19,654 bases of DNA, taken from contig JAGTRA010000006.1 of NCBI GenBank assembly GCA_018396935.1, positions 1 through 19,654 of the forward strand, written 5' to 3'. The notes beneath the pieces were generated by a model that was given only the letters and a program-made list of their open reading frames with translations, ran no database searches and had not been told where the DNA came from. This document shows, piece by piece, positions 1-8,492 of this stretch. The position numbers and the translations under genes are program-made. The DNA comes from Candidatus Bathyarchaeota archaeon. Lineage in GTDB: Archaea > Thermoproteota > Bathyarchaeia > Bathyarchaeales > Bathycorpusculaceae. Within the stretch, counting starts at the first letter, position 1; the number at the start of each line of letters is the position of its first letter.

Positions 1-906
1 GGGGCAAAAACCGCAGTAGTGATGGGAGCGGGATTAATAGGGCTTGAGACGGCTGTAGCCCTTCAAGAAAGGGGTTTAAAAGTCACAGTTGTCGAAATGA
101 TGCCGCAAGTATTACCAGCAATGCTTGACGCTGATATGGCCAAAGTAGTCCAGACAACCCTCGAGCAAAAGGGGATAAATATACTGGTAAATAAACCTGT
201 GGAGGAATTTCTTGGAGTTGACAAAGTAACGGGTATTGTAGCTGGAGGAGAGCAAATAAACGCAGACTTATTTATCAGCGCTTTTGGGGTTAGAGCAAAC
301 ACCCAATTAGCTGTAGAAGCTGGAATAGCTCTTGGAGAAACAAAAACCATAAAAACAAATGCAAGAATGCAAACCAATATAGCAGATGTCTATGCTGTTG
401 GAGATTGTGCGGAATCTATCCACTTAATAACACAAAGACCGGTTGTTCAGCAACTGGGTACGGTAGCAGTCCGGCAAGGCAAAGTCGCTGGGATAAATGC
501 TGCAGGAGGTTACGCTACTTTTCCAGGGGTGCTGGGATCAGCGGTAACGGAGCTTTATGACCTGCAAATAGGCGTTACAGGGTTAACAGAGAAAGCGGCT
601 AAGATGGCGGGGATAGAACCCATAGTAGGCATGATATCATCGAAGACGAGAGCAGATTATTATCCAGGCGCCAAGCCGATTAAAGTTAAACTCATAGCTG
701 ATAAAGAATCTCAACGGATAATTGGCGCCCAAATCATAGGGGGAGAAGAGGTAACTCAAAGAATAAATGCTGTTTCCATCGCCATACAAAAACAAATGAC
801 CATACGGGAATTAGCAAAAGCAGACACGGCCTATGCACCGCCGCTAAACGAAACATGGGAGCCGCTTGTATTAGCTGCTGAAACATTGCTCATGAAACTT
901 CGCTAA
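1..906 (+). CDS. FAD-dependent pyridine nucleotide-disulfide oxidoreductase (CoA-disulfide reductase / NADH oxidase-like), 5' partial
   Basis: The reading frame is open from base 1, so the N-terminal FAD-binding part lies outside the window. What remains starts at the NAD(P)H-binding Rossmann fold: GAGLIGLE followed by a strand ending VTVVE, the acidic residue typical of NADH binding. Next comes the second FAD motif DVYAVGDC, and then the C-terminal dimerisation domain, which ends in the AYAPPL segment seen in CoA-disulfide reductases and NADH oxidases. Family members transfer electrons from NAD(P)H through FAD to a disulfide, oxygen or polysulfide. The redox cysteine that would separate these activities is in the missing part. 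It ends in TAA, 94 bases before the GAPDH start on the same strand. A GTG at 19 is an internal codon, not a believable start, because it falls just before the GxGxxG loop. The family call is firm; the substrate is not known. Confidence 0.88.
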   Translation, partial: GAKTAVVMGAGLIGLETAVALQERGLKVTVVEMMPQVLPAMLDADMAKVVQTTLEQKGINILVNKPVEEFLGVDKVTGIVAGGEQINADLFISAFGVRANTQLAVEAGIALGETKTIKTNARMQTNIADVYAVGDCAESIHLITQRPVVQQLGTVAVRQGKVAGINAAGGYATFPGVLGSAVTELYDLQIGVTGLTEKAAKMAGIEPIVGMISSKTRADYYPGAKPIKVKLIADKESQRIIGAQIIGGEEVTQRINAVSIAIQKQMTIRELAKADTAYAPPLNETWEPLVLAAETLLMKLR

Positions 907-933
907 TTCTCATTAATCCTTTCATTTTTATGT

Positions 934-948
934 CGGAAAATTAATTAA
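934..948 (+). promoter_or_regulatory. Possible archaeal BRE/TATA upstream of GAPDH
   Basis: A purine-rich CGGAAAA is followed directly by TTAATTAA, the layout of an archaeal BRE plus TATA box. Transcription would begin near 970-975. A second A/T box, TTTATTAATA at 959-968, would instead start transcription close to 989. The sequence alone does not decide between them. Confidence 0.3.
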
Positions 949-988
949 GAAAAGCATGTTTATTAATACGGCCTGAAGATTAACGTAA

Positions 989-2014
<1,026 letters not shown>

Positions 2015-2042
2015 ATATAAAACTTAAAAGTAAACAACTTCC

Positions 2043-2054
2043 TTATTTTTTTCT
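2043..2054 (+). terminator. T-rich stretch after GAPDH
   Basis: TTATTTTTTTCT lies 29 bases after the GAPDH stop. A U-rich tract without a stem is the common form of an archaeal terminator. It sits in the 71-base gap before PGK, so GAPDH and PGK may be separate units or joined by read-through. Confidence 0.3.
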
Positions 2055-2085
2055 GTTCACTAAACTAAAAAAGAGGGAAATATAC

Positions 2086-3309
2086 ATGGTTAAATTTTTA
2101 ACTTTAGATGACGTCAACGTGAAGGACAAAGTCGTCCTCGTTAGGGTTGACTTTAACTCGCCAGTAGACCCAGAAACAAAGAAAGTTTTAGACGATACAC
2201 GAATTAGGGCACATGGTGAAACAACCATCAAAGAACTATCTGAAAAAGGTGCGAAAGTTGTCGTGCTAGCCCATCAAGGCAGAAAAGGCGACCCAGACTT
2301 CATCTCCCTACAACAACACGCTGAAATACTCAGCAAAGTTATAGGAAAACCGGTAAAATTCGTGGATGACGTTTTCGGAGAGAGAGCTAAAAAAGCTATT
2401 AAGGAACTAAAAAGCGGTGAAATTCTAGTTTTAGAAAACGTTAGGTATTTTGCGGGGGAGACAAAGGAGGGCACTCCAGAAGATCATGCAAAATCAGAAC
2501 TTGTCCAGGCTTTGGCTCCGTTAGCCGACATATTTGTGAATGATGCCTTCGCCGCAGCTCATAGAGCTCATGTGTCAATAGTAGGTTTCACTAAAGTGCT
2601 TCCAAGCATAGCAGGCCGCATAATGGAGCGCGAGTTGAAATCCTTAAGCCGTGTGCTAGAAAACCCGGAAAAACCATGCGTATACGTGCTCGGTGGTGCT
2701 AAAGCAGATGATTCCCTTGAAATATCAAAATATGTGTTAGAAAATGGAATAGCCGATTATGTCCTAACTGGCGGTGTAGTTGGCCATGTTTTCTTAGTGG
2801 CAAAAGGATACGATTTAGGAGAGCCAAACATGAAGTTCTTGGAAGAGAAAAAATTGCTTGGCCTTGTCCCAGGAATAAGGGAGCTTATGCAAAAGTATCC
2901 AGACAAAATCAAGGTTCCAGTAGATGTCGCAGTAGAAGTTGAAAAGAAACGTAAAGAAATAAACGTTGAAGACCTACCAACAAAGTATCCAATATATGAT
3001 ATAGGCGCGAAAACCGTTGAAGAATACGCAAAAATAATTCGTAGCGCAAAATCAATAGTTGTAAGTGGACCAATGGGAGTCTTTGAAAACAGCGAGTTCG
3101 TATATGGAACGAAGAGAATATTCGAAGAAATTGCAAACTCAAAAGCTTTTTCGCTGGCAGGAGGAGGGCATACAATCGCCGCCCTTCAAGAATTAGGGCT
3201 ATCTGGTAAAATATCCTATGTAAGCACAGCGGGCGGTGCCTTAATAGAGTTCTTAATGGGCAGAAAACTTCCAGGAGTAACAGCACTGGAACAGGGCAGA
3301 AAAACATAA
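2086..3309 (+). CDS. pgk: Phosphoglycerate kinase, archaeal type
   Basis: It transfers phosphate between 1,3-bisphosphoglycerate and ADP (or 3-phosphoglycerate and ATP). The 407-residue length is normal for archaeal PGK. N-domain substrate-binding motifs are RVDFNSP (20-26), DTRIR (37-41), HQGRKGDPDF (63-72), ENVR (117-120) and DAFAAAHRAH (153-162). The C-domain has GGAKADDS (203-210) and GPMGVFE (328-334). The nucleotide loop reads GGGHT (359-363), the archaeal variant of GGGDT. The ATG at 2086 follows a purine-rich GAGGGAAA ribosome site. It lies just after GAPDH on the same strand, which provides the preceding glycolytic step. Confidence 0.97.
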   Translation: MVKFLTLDDVNVKDKVVLVRVDFNSPVDPETKKVLDDTRIRAHGETTIKELSEKGAKVVVLAHQGRKGDPDFISLQQHAEILSKVIGKPVKFVDDVFGERAKKAIKELKSGEILVLENVRYFAGETKEGTPEDHAKSELVQALAPLADIFVNDAFAAAHRAHVSIVGFTKVLPSIAGRIMERELKSLSRVLENPEKPCVYVLGGAKADDSLEISKYVLENGIADYVLTGGVVGHVFLVAKGYDLGEPNMKFLEEKKLLGLVPGIRELMQKYPDKIKVPVDVAVEVEKKRKEINVEDLPTKYPIYDIGAKTVEEYAKIIRSAKSIVVSGPMGVFENSEFVYGTKRIFEEIANSKAFSLAGGGHTIAALQELGLSGKISYVSTAGGALIEFLMGRKLPGVTALEQGRKT

Positions 3310-3330
3310 AAGAATTTTATTTATCTCCAT

Positions 3331-3361
3331 ACTTATATTTTTATTTCTCTGAATTTTAAAC
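3331..3361 (+). promoter_or_regulatory. T-rich terminator-like tract and TATA box between PGK and GH57
   Basis: The 81-base gap holds a T-rich run (3331-3350), plausible as a PGK terminator. It is followed by TTTTAAAC at 3354-3361, a TATA-like box that would start transcription near 3384, just before the TTG start at 3391. Only base composition and spacing support this. Confidence 0.3.
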
Positions 3362-3390
3362 ACCAATTACTTACCTAAGGTGTTTGCCAG

Positions 3391-4938
3391 TTGACTGATG
3401 TTGTGTTCGTTTTTGAAGTACATCAACCCCATAGATTAAGAAAGAATTACTTTTGGGAAGGTAACTTATTTAAGAAGGTAAAGAAGAAAGAGCTTTTTAA
3501 CTACTACTTTAACGTGGAATTGAACAGAGAGGTTTTTGAGAGAGCATGTAAAAAATGTTACTTCCCTTCAAATAACATATTACTCGAACTAATTGATAGG
3601 CATAAGAAAGACAAGAGAAAAGTTAAGTTTTCCTTTAGCATCTCTGGAGTATTTCTTGAACAGTGTGAGATGTTTAACAAAGATCTTCTAGAATCATTTA
3701 AGCAGCTTGTTGAAACTGGATGCGTAGAGTTGCTGGGACAAACTTACTATCACTCATTAGCAAGTCTTTATACAGATAAGGGTGAATTCATCGAGCAAGT
3801 GGAAATGCATAAACAAGTAATACGAGACTTACTGGGATATAACCCGAAAATTTTTGAGAACACAGAACTAATTTATAATAACGCTATCGCCAGAGCCGTT
3901 GAAGAATGCGGATTTAAGGGCATATTTACTGAAGGTGTTGAAAAGGTTTTACGTGGTAGATCGCCAAACTACGTCTATAGAGCAAAGGAATGCAGAAGAA
4001 TAAGAGTTTTGTTACGTAATTACCAACTAACTGATGACATAGGCTTTAGATTTTCATCCCGTGACTGGAGTGAGTGGCCATTGACGGCTGACAAATATGC
4101 CAGTTGGTTAGCAGCTACACCTGGACAATGCATAAACATTTTCCCAGATTACGAGACATTTGGTGAACATCATTGGCCAGAGACAGGTATACATGAGTTC
4201 CTGAAAGCATTACCGGACGAAATCTTACGATGGCAACATTTAAACATGGCTACGCCATCCGAGGTTATTAACAGATACGAACCTGTTGGCGAAATAGATG
4301 TCCCAGAACAAAGTGGGGCTATATCTTGGGCAGACCTTGAGAGGAACCTTAGTTGTTGGCTTGGAAACCAATTACAATGGGCTTACTTCATATCGACAAA
4401 ACGGCTTGAAAAAATCGTCAAAGAAACTAAGTGCAGAGAATTCCTTAAAATTTGGAGATATTTCCAGATAAGCGATCACCTTTACTATATGTATACAGGA
4501 GGGGGTGCCCCTGGAGAAGTTCACGCTTACTTCAGTCCTTATGAATCTCCAGAAGATGCATACATTACGGCACAATCAGCTATTTTAGATTATGAAAACC
4601 GCGTTAGACTGGCGGCTATTACAGCTAACGAGCCATTTCTCTTTTATACTGACATAGGAGAAGCAAATTATACAGGCATAATGGTGTGGACTTTGAAGGG
4701 ATTTATTGACGCGCTAAAAAAAGTTCAGATACAATCTATAGAATTCCATAATAATAGAGGAGACTTCGAGAAATGGGCTTCAATGTCTCTTCGGGACGAA
4801 AAATTTGCTGAGAGATTAAGGAGGATCAGGCTCTCGAATTTACATGGAGAAGATTTGCGAAAAGCGCTTATAAAAACTGCAGTGCAGAGACTTAAACAAC
4901 TTCTTAAGCAAACTGAAGCTATAACTCAATATTTTTAA
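3391..4938 (+). CDS. Glycoside hydrolase family 57 protein (alpha-amylase / glucanotransferase-like) with extra C-terminal domain
   Basis: GH57 enzymes cleave or rearrange alpha-1,4 or alpha-1,6 glucans with a retaining mechanism on a (beta/alpha)7 barrel. The family's conserved regions appear in order: HQPHR (11-15), GQTYYHSL (116-123), NTELIY (157-162) with predicted nucleophile Glu159, and DYETFGEH (253-260) with predicted acid/base Asp253. The fifth region is less clear, around 320-365. The set resembles the archaeal alpha-amylase group typified by Methanocaldococcus MJ1611. Residues about 413-515 go beyond the catalytic core and look like a separate domain (SIEFHNNRGDFEKW, 449-462), which I think matches DUF5752. 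The TTG start is supported by AAGGTG at 3377-3382, eight bases upstream. No signal peptide is visible, so it is probably intracellular. It heads a cluster with two glycosyltransferase genes, pointing to turnover of stored glucan. Exact bond specificity cannot be told. Confidence 0.88.
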   Translation: MTDVVFVFEVHQPHRLRKNYFWEGNLFKKVKKKELFNYYFNVELNREVFERACKKCYFPSNNILLELIDRHKKDKRKVKFSFSISGVFLEQCEMFNKDLLESFKQLVETGCVELLGQTYYHSLASLYTDKGEFIEQVEMHKQVIRDLLGYNPKIFENTELIYNNAIARAVEECGFKGIFTEGVEKVLRGRSPNYVYRAKECRRIRVLLRNYQLTDDIGFRFSSRDWSEWPLTADKYASWLAATPGQCINIFPDYETFGEHHWPETGIHEFLKALPDEILRWQHLNMATPSEVINRYEPVGEIDVPEQSGAISWADLERNLSCWLGNQLQWAYFISTKRLEKIVKETKCREFLKIWRYFQISDHLYYMYTGGGAPGEVHAYFSPYESPEDAYITAQSAILDYENRVRLAAITANEPFLFYTDIGEANYTGIMVWTLKGFIDALKKVQIQSIEFHNNRGDFEKWASMSLRDEKFAERLRRIRLSNLHGEDLRKALIKTAVQRLKQLLKQTEAITQYF

Positions 4939-4972
4939 TTAAGGGTTAAGCATTAAAAAGTGGGGGGATTAG

Positions 4973-5224
4973 GTGAAAGAAGAACTGCCATTATCGGAGA
5001 AGATTTTACAAATGTTACATAACCTATGCGCTGCAGCGCCTGGACTTGCAAAGAAAAGCGAAGAACTCGCTCAAATTATGCAGATTGATAAGGGGGAGAT
5101 TGAGAGGATATTAGATGCATTTTGCAAGGAAGGATATGTCGAAGCCTTTTCAGACAGTAACGGAAAAAGATTGTACTATTTGACTGGAAAAGGCATAATC
5201 AAAGTTTGTGCCTTTTTCACTTAA
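4973..5224 (+). CDS. Small winged-helix DNA-binding protein
   Basis: An 83-residue soluble protein. Residues about 25-55 form a helix-turn-helix (KSEELAQIMQ, then GEIERILDAFCKEGYV). A short beta-wing follows, rich in charged residues and reading RLYYLTGKG. This is the common archaeal winged-helix fold found in MarR/ArsR-like regulators. It starts with GTG after a G-rich GGGGGGATTAG. It lies 34 bases after the GH57 gene and 13 bases before the glycosyltransferase half gene, so it is very likely co-transcribed with them. By position it could be a local regulator of the glucan cluster, which is inference. The closing CAFFT is hydrophobic, and nothing marks a ligand-binding domain. Confidence 0.75.
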   Translation: MKEELPLSEKILQMLHNLCAAAPGLAKKSEELAQIMQIDKGEIERILDAFCKEGYVEAFSDSNGKRLYYLTGKGIIKVCAFFT

Positions 5225-5237
5225 TCGGCGATAATAG

Positions 5238-5864
5238 ATGCGTATAATCATTTTTTCATGGGAATACCCCCCAAGAATCGTGGGAAGGCTAGCATATTAT
5301 GTTAGTGAACTTGCAACAAAGCTTGCCAATAGCGGATTAAAGATGCATGTTGTAACATATCATGATTCCTTAATAGGCGACTTCGAAGAAGCTTCAGGAG
5401 TGAAAGTACATAGGGTTACTAATCCCGTTAAAACGCATATCAACCTGCTGACGTGGACAATCACTTTAAATCAAGAGATTGAAAGAATAACGGCGAACAT
5501 CTATTACAGGGAAAACGGGCAGATAGACTTGATAGACGTGCATGAATGGCAATTTATACCAGCTGCTGTAACAATCAAAAGAGCATTTGAAATACCTTTC
5601 ATATATTCTATTGAAAGCATTGAAGATCATCGGTCCGGCGGGGCAAACAACCCCATGAATATAGCAATAAAAAGTATTGAGCAGCTCGGCGTCCTAGAAG
5701 CAGATATTATTATCGTGAAATCAGAATGGATGAAAAATGAAGTTAAAACCATATACGGCGTATCTACTGGAAAGATAAAGGTTGCAAATTTAGAAGAGAG
5801 AAATGGGCTTAAAGCCATTTTAGATGTATACAGAAGTTTAAAAGGTGAAGGAACACAAAAATGA
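5238..5864 (+). CDS. Stand-alone N-terminal half of a GT-B glycosyltransferase (glycogen-synthase-like)
   Basis: At 208 residues this is about half a GT4/GT5 enzyme. It begins IIIFSWEYPPRIVG, closely matching MMFTWEFPPRIIG of the next gene, and keeps the VHEW motif (101-104; AHDW in the neighbour) and a Rossmann-like N-domain to about residue 183. The donor-binding C-domain, with its GR...K and EX7E motifs, is absent. The glycine loop is altered: the neighbour has GGISPH where this has GRLAYY. After the N-domain comes GLKAILDVYRSLKG (190-203), which resembles the last helix of GT-B proteins that packs back on the N-domain. It should not bind sugar nucleotide by itself. The frame is clean and ends in an ATGA overlap with the full-length gene, so it looks like a maintained gene rather than a decayed one. 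It may be a partner or regulator of the next protein. Confidence 0.8.
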   Translation: MRIIIFSWEYPPRIVGRLAYYVSELATKLANSGLKMHVVTYHDSLIGDFEEASGVKVHRVTNPVKTHINLLTWTITLNQEIERITANIYYRENGQIDLIDVHEWQFIPAAVTIKRAFEIPFIYSIESIEDHRSGGANNPMNIAIKSIEQLGVLEADIIIVKSEWMKNEVKTIYGVSTGKIKVANLEERNGLKAILDVYRSLKGEGTQK

Positions 5865-7066
5865 AGCCTAGCCCAAGAATAATGATGTTTACATGGGAGT
5901 TCCCTCCGAGGATTATTGGCGGAATCTCCCCTCATGTATATAATCTCTCAAAAGAGTTAGCAGAGAATGGCGCAGAGGTTTATGTAATAACTTGCGATTT
6001 TCCAGGAGCCCCAGCTCACGAGAAAGTGGATGATGTTGAAGTTTTTAGAGTTGACTCATATAAAAACCCTGCCCCAGACTTTGCAAGTTGGGTATACCTT
6101 ATGAATATGAATATGCAAAAAGAGGCGGCGTCTATAATTAGGGACTTAGGAGGCGTTGATATTCTTCACGCCCATGATTGGCTTGTCGCCGCGGCAACGA
6201 TAGGTCTGAAACATGTTTTCAGAAAGCCACTGATAGCAACTATCCACTCTACAGAGGTCGGTAGAAGAGGCGGGATCTATTCCGATTATGAGAGGATGAT
6301 ACATGAGACAGAAGCTTGGCTAACCTATGAAGCTTGGCGGTTAATATGCTGCAGCAATTACATGCTTATCCATGTTAGAGAATTTTTCAATCTTCCAGCG
6401 GATAAAATGGTTATGATACCTAATGGGGTAAACACGGGCGAGTATGATATGTATCTAAAGGAAAACCTTAGGGAATTTAGGAATAAATTTGCATCTTCAG
6501 AAGAGAAAATAGTACTCTTTGTTGGAAGACTTGTGTATGAGAAGGGAGCTCAAGTTCTTATAAGAGCAGCGCCTAAAATTCTTGAAAAAGTTAATGCTAG
6601 AATAATAATAGTTGGCAACGGTTATATGAAAGAACAGCTTTTAGCTCTTGCTGAGAGTATGGGAGTTGCTCATAAAGTTACATTCACAGGTTTTCTAGAT
6701 GAAGAGTCATTAAAAAAACTTCAGGTCTGCGCCGACGTGGCTGTAGTCCCATCGTTATATGAGCCATTTGGCATAGTTGCTCTAGAGGCGATGGCAGCCA
6801 AAAGTCCAGTTGTGGTATCAGATACTGGCGGCTTATCAGAAATCGTAGAACATGATGTCACAGGTGTTAAAATTCGCCCTAATGATCCTGAGTCGCTAGC
6901 TTGGGGGGTTACGCGAATTCTACTTGACAACGGTTATGCCGATTGGATAAGGGAAAACGCTTACAGGAAGGTTAAGGAAGCATATAATTGGAGCCGAATA
7001 GCTCAACAGACCAAGGAGATATACATCAAAGTATTAGAGGAGTACTCAAGAACTTTTTGGGCTTAA
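5861..7066 (+). CDS. GT-B glycosyltransferase family 4/5, probable glycogen synthase or alpha-glucosyltransferase
   Basis: A complete 401-residue GT-B enzyme that would transfer glucose from a sugar nucleotide to a growing glucan. The N-domain has FTWEFPPRIIGGI (10-22) with the paired glycines and AHDW (104-107) of the acceptor site. The C-domain has FVGRLVYEKG (220-229) with Arg223 and Lys228 positioned for the donor phosphates. It also has EPFGIVALE (301-309), the EX7E motif of retaining GT4/GT5 enzymes. It overlaps the preceding half-domain gene by four bases (ATGA), implying translational coupling, and is the last gene of the GH57 cluster. Similar neighbours (glycogen synthase, GT4, GH57) occur together in methanogens such as Methanocaldococcus. 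GT4 enzymes with other acceptors share these motifs, so glycogen synthase rests mostly on context. Confidence 0.87.
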   Translation: MKPSPRIMMFTWEFPPRIIGGISPHVYNLSKELAENGAEVYVITCDFPGAPAHEKVDDVEVFRVDSYKNPAPDFASWVYLMNMNMQKEAASIIRDLGGVDILHAHDWLVAAATIGLKHVFRKPLIATIHSTEVGRRGGIYSDYERMIHETEAWLTYEAWRLICCSNYMLIHVREFFNLPADKMVMIPNGVNTGEYDMYLKENLREFRNKFASSEEKIVLFVGRLVYEKGAQVLIRAAPKILEKVNARIIIVGNGYMKEQLLALAESMGVAHKVTFTGFLDEESLKKLQVCADVAVVPSLYEPFGIVALEAMAAKSPVVVSDTGGLSEIVEHDVTGVKIRPNDPESLAWGVTRILLDNGYADWIRENAYRKVKEAYNWSRIAQQTKEIYIKVLEEYSRTFWA

Positions 7067-7105
7067 CTTAGGAGACAACTAATCTTATTGTAGTATACTA
7101 AGCCC
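7059..7105. terminator. Inverted repeat between convergent genes
   Basis: GGGCTTA at 7059-7065 and TAAGCCC at 7099-7105 form a perfect 7-base inverted repeat around a 33-base loop. The left arm covers the stop codon of the glycosyltransferase and the right arm lies 19 bases from the end of pmbA. An overlapping pair, CTTAG (7067-7071) and CTAAG (7098-7102), gives an alternative stem. It could mark the 3' ends of both convergent transcripts, but the loop is long and there is no T tract. Confidence 0.28.
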
Positions 7106-7124
7106 CTGCTCAACGTTACAGACT

Positions 7125-8492
7125 TTATCCGCCGACAACTCTAACATTTTCAACTAAAATCCATGGAGCAACTATTGATCCAATTTTTCTTTCGTTATCA
7201 GCTAACGCCGACACATTCTTTATGACTTCAAATACGTTGCCTGCTAACATCACACCTCTAACAGCGTGGCTTATCTCTCCATTTTTAATTCTCCAAGCAG
7301 GTGTAGCAACAACAGAAAATTCTCCATTAATGGGATTGCTACTATGAGCCCCCTGAAGCGAATAAACAAAAAGCCCATCGTCAACTTCACCAATTAATTC
7401 TTCTGGATGTTTCCTACCAGAAAAGATCTTGAAATTTGTTGGTTCCACGGAAGGGGTGAATATGTAGCTAGCTCGAAAAGCATTGCCAGTGCTTTCTTTC
7501 CCCTCTTTATGAGCTGTATAACTATCATAGATGAAGCCCTGTAGAACTCCTCTTTCAATTATAGGAGTTCTCTGCTGAGGTACACCTTCACCATCAAATT
7601 TCCACGTTCGAAGACCGCCGTCAAGTAATCCATCATCATAAATTGTTATAAGTTCAGAAGCCACATGTTCGCCAATTTTATCTTTAAGAACAGATTGACT
7701 ACGCTGTGCATAATCAGCTTTGACAGCGTTAACCAACGTGTAATGAAAAAGTTGTTGAATAGCTTCGTGAGCGAAAATTACTTTCATATTTTTATTTTTA
7801 GTTTCAATCTTTTTGGCGTTAAGGGACGATGATGCAAGCCTGGCAGCTTCAGACCCAACCCATTCTGGGTTAACGCTTAGGGAACGTTCTAGGTTAAATT
7901 CGAAGCATACAGGGCTTACCTCTCCCTTTTCACTAGCTATAGTCGCCAAACCACACTCTATAACAGTACCACGGTCAAAATCGCAAATACCATTAGAATT
8001 AGCTACAGCTTTGAATATGCAAGACGCCCTAACTTCACCTTCTATGGGGAAAACCCTAGGGTCTCTGCCTTCAGCCGCTTTAAGCATGACAGAAGCCATC
8101 TCTACAAGTTCATTTGACGATAACCTAGCAATTTCATCATCAAAAGGAGAGGCAGCCGAAGTATAGGGTTTTTTAATTGGTAACCCACGCCACTCCTCAT
8201 CAGGTTTACTTACTTGCGCAATCTTAACAGCTTGTTTAATAGTTTTCTCAACCGCCGTTTTGTCTCCGATTATATTTGTATATGCAAAGCCTAAGGCCTT
8301 ATTAGAAACTACCCTAACACCTACACCACAATCCTGTATGGAGAAGCTCCTTGTAATCTGTCCTCTTTCAATATTTACAGCTATTGAAGACTCATTGTAA
8401 ATAAAAGCTTCTGCCTCATCAGCACCGACTTTAATGGCAAGATTAACGGTGAATTCAGCTAAATTGATAAGTTTGTCTTCAGGCGCTTCCAC
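7125..8492 (-). CDS. pmbA: PmbA/TldE family protein, non-catalytic partner of TldD
   Basis: TldD and TldE (PmbA) form a heteromeric metalloprotease that clips unfolded or modified peptides; in bacteria it matures microcins and CcdA. The protein has about 455 residues, the usual size. It shows the family fold, including an N-terminal region ending [18 protein letters not shown], a central [13 protein letters not shown], and the conserved [19 protein letters not shown]. It lacks the HExxxH zinc motif; the matching place reads HEAIQQLF, as expected for the TldE subunit. The start is within the last 14 bases of tldD. I chose GTG at 8492 because GAGGTGA (8499-8505) lies six bases upstream. TTG codons at 8498 and 8495 are also in frame but too close to that site. 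The overlap with tldD implies paired synthesis. Confidence 0.93.
   Translation of the reverse strand: MEAPEDKLINLAEFTVNLAIKVGADEAEAFIYNESSIAVNIERGQITRSFSIQDCGVGVRVVSNKALGFAYTNIIGDKTAVEKTIKQAVKIAQVSKPDEEWRGLPIKKPYTSAASPFDDEIARLSSNELVEMASVMLKAAEGRDPRVFPIEGEVRASCIFKAVANSNGICDFDRGTVIECGLATIASEKGEVSPVCFEFNLERSLSVNPEWVGSEAARLASSSLNAKKIETKNKNMKVIFAHEAIQQLFHYTLVNAVKADYAQRSQSVLKDKIGEHVASELITIYDDGLLDGGLRTWKFDGEGVPQQRTPIIERGVLQGFIYDSYTAHKEGKESTGNAFRASYIFTPSVEPTNFKIFSGRKHPEELIGEVDDGLFVYSLQGAHSSNPINGEFSVVATPAWRIKNGEISHAVRGVMLAGNVFEVIKNVSALADNERKIGSIVAPWILVENVRVVGG

Noticed and set aside
2909..3307. Open frame of 132 codons on the minus strand, leucine-rich
   Set aside because: It is antisense to PGK. The leucine richness comes from reading AAG/GAA-rich codons in reverse, not from a leucine-rich repeat.
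5238..5864. Frameshifted or truncated pseudogene of a full glycosyltransferase
   Set aside because: The missing C-domain is not found in another frame. The gene ends in an ATGA overlap with a complete paralogue, and a plausible terminal helix is kept, so an intact short gene is the better reading.
7813..8166. Open frame of 117 codons on the plus strand
   Set aside because: It is antisense to pmbA, with no ribosome site or family resemblance.
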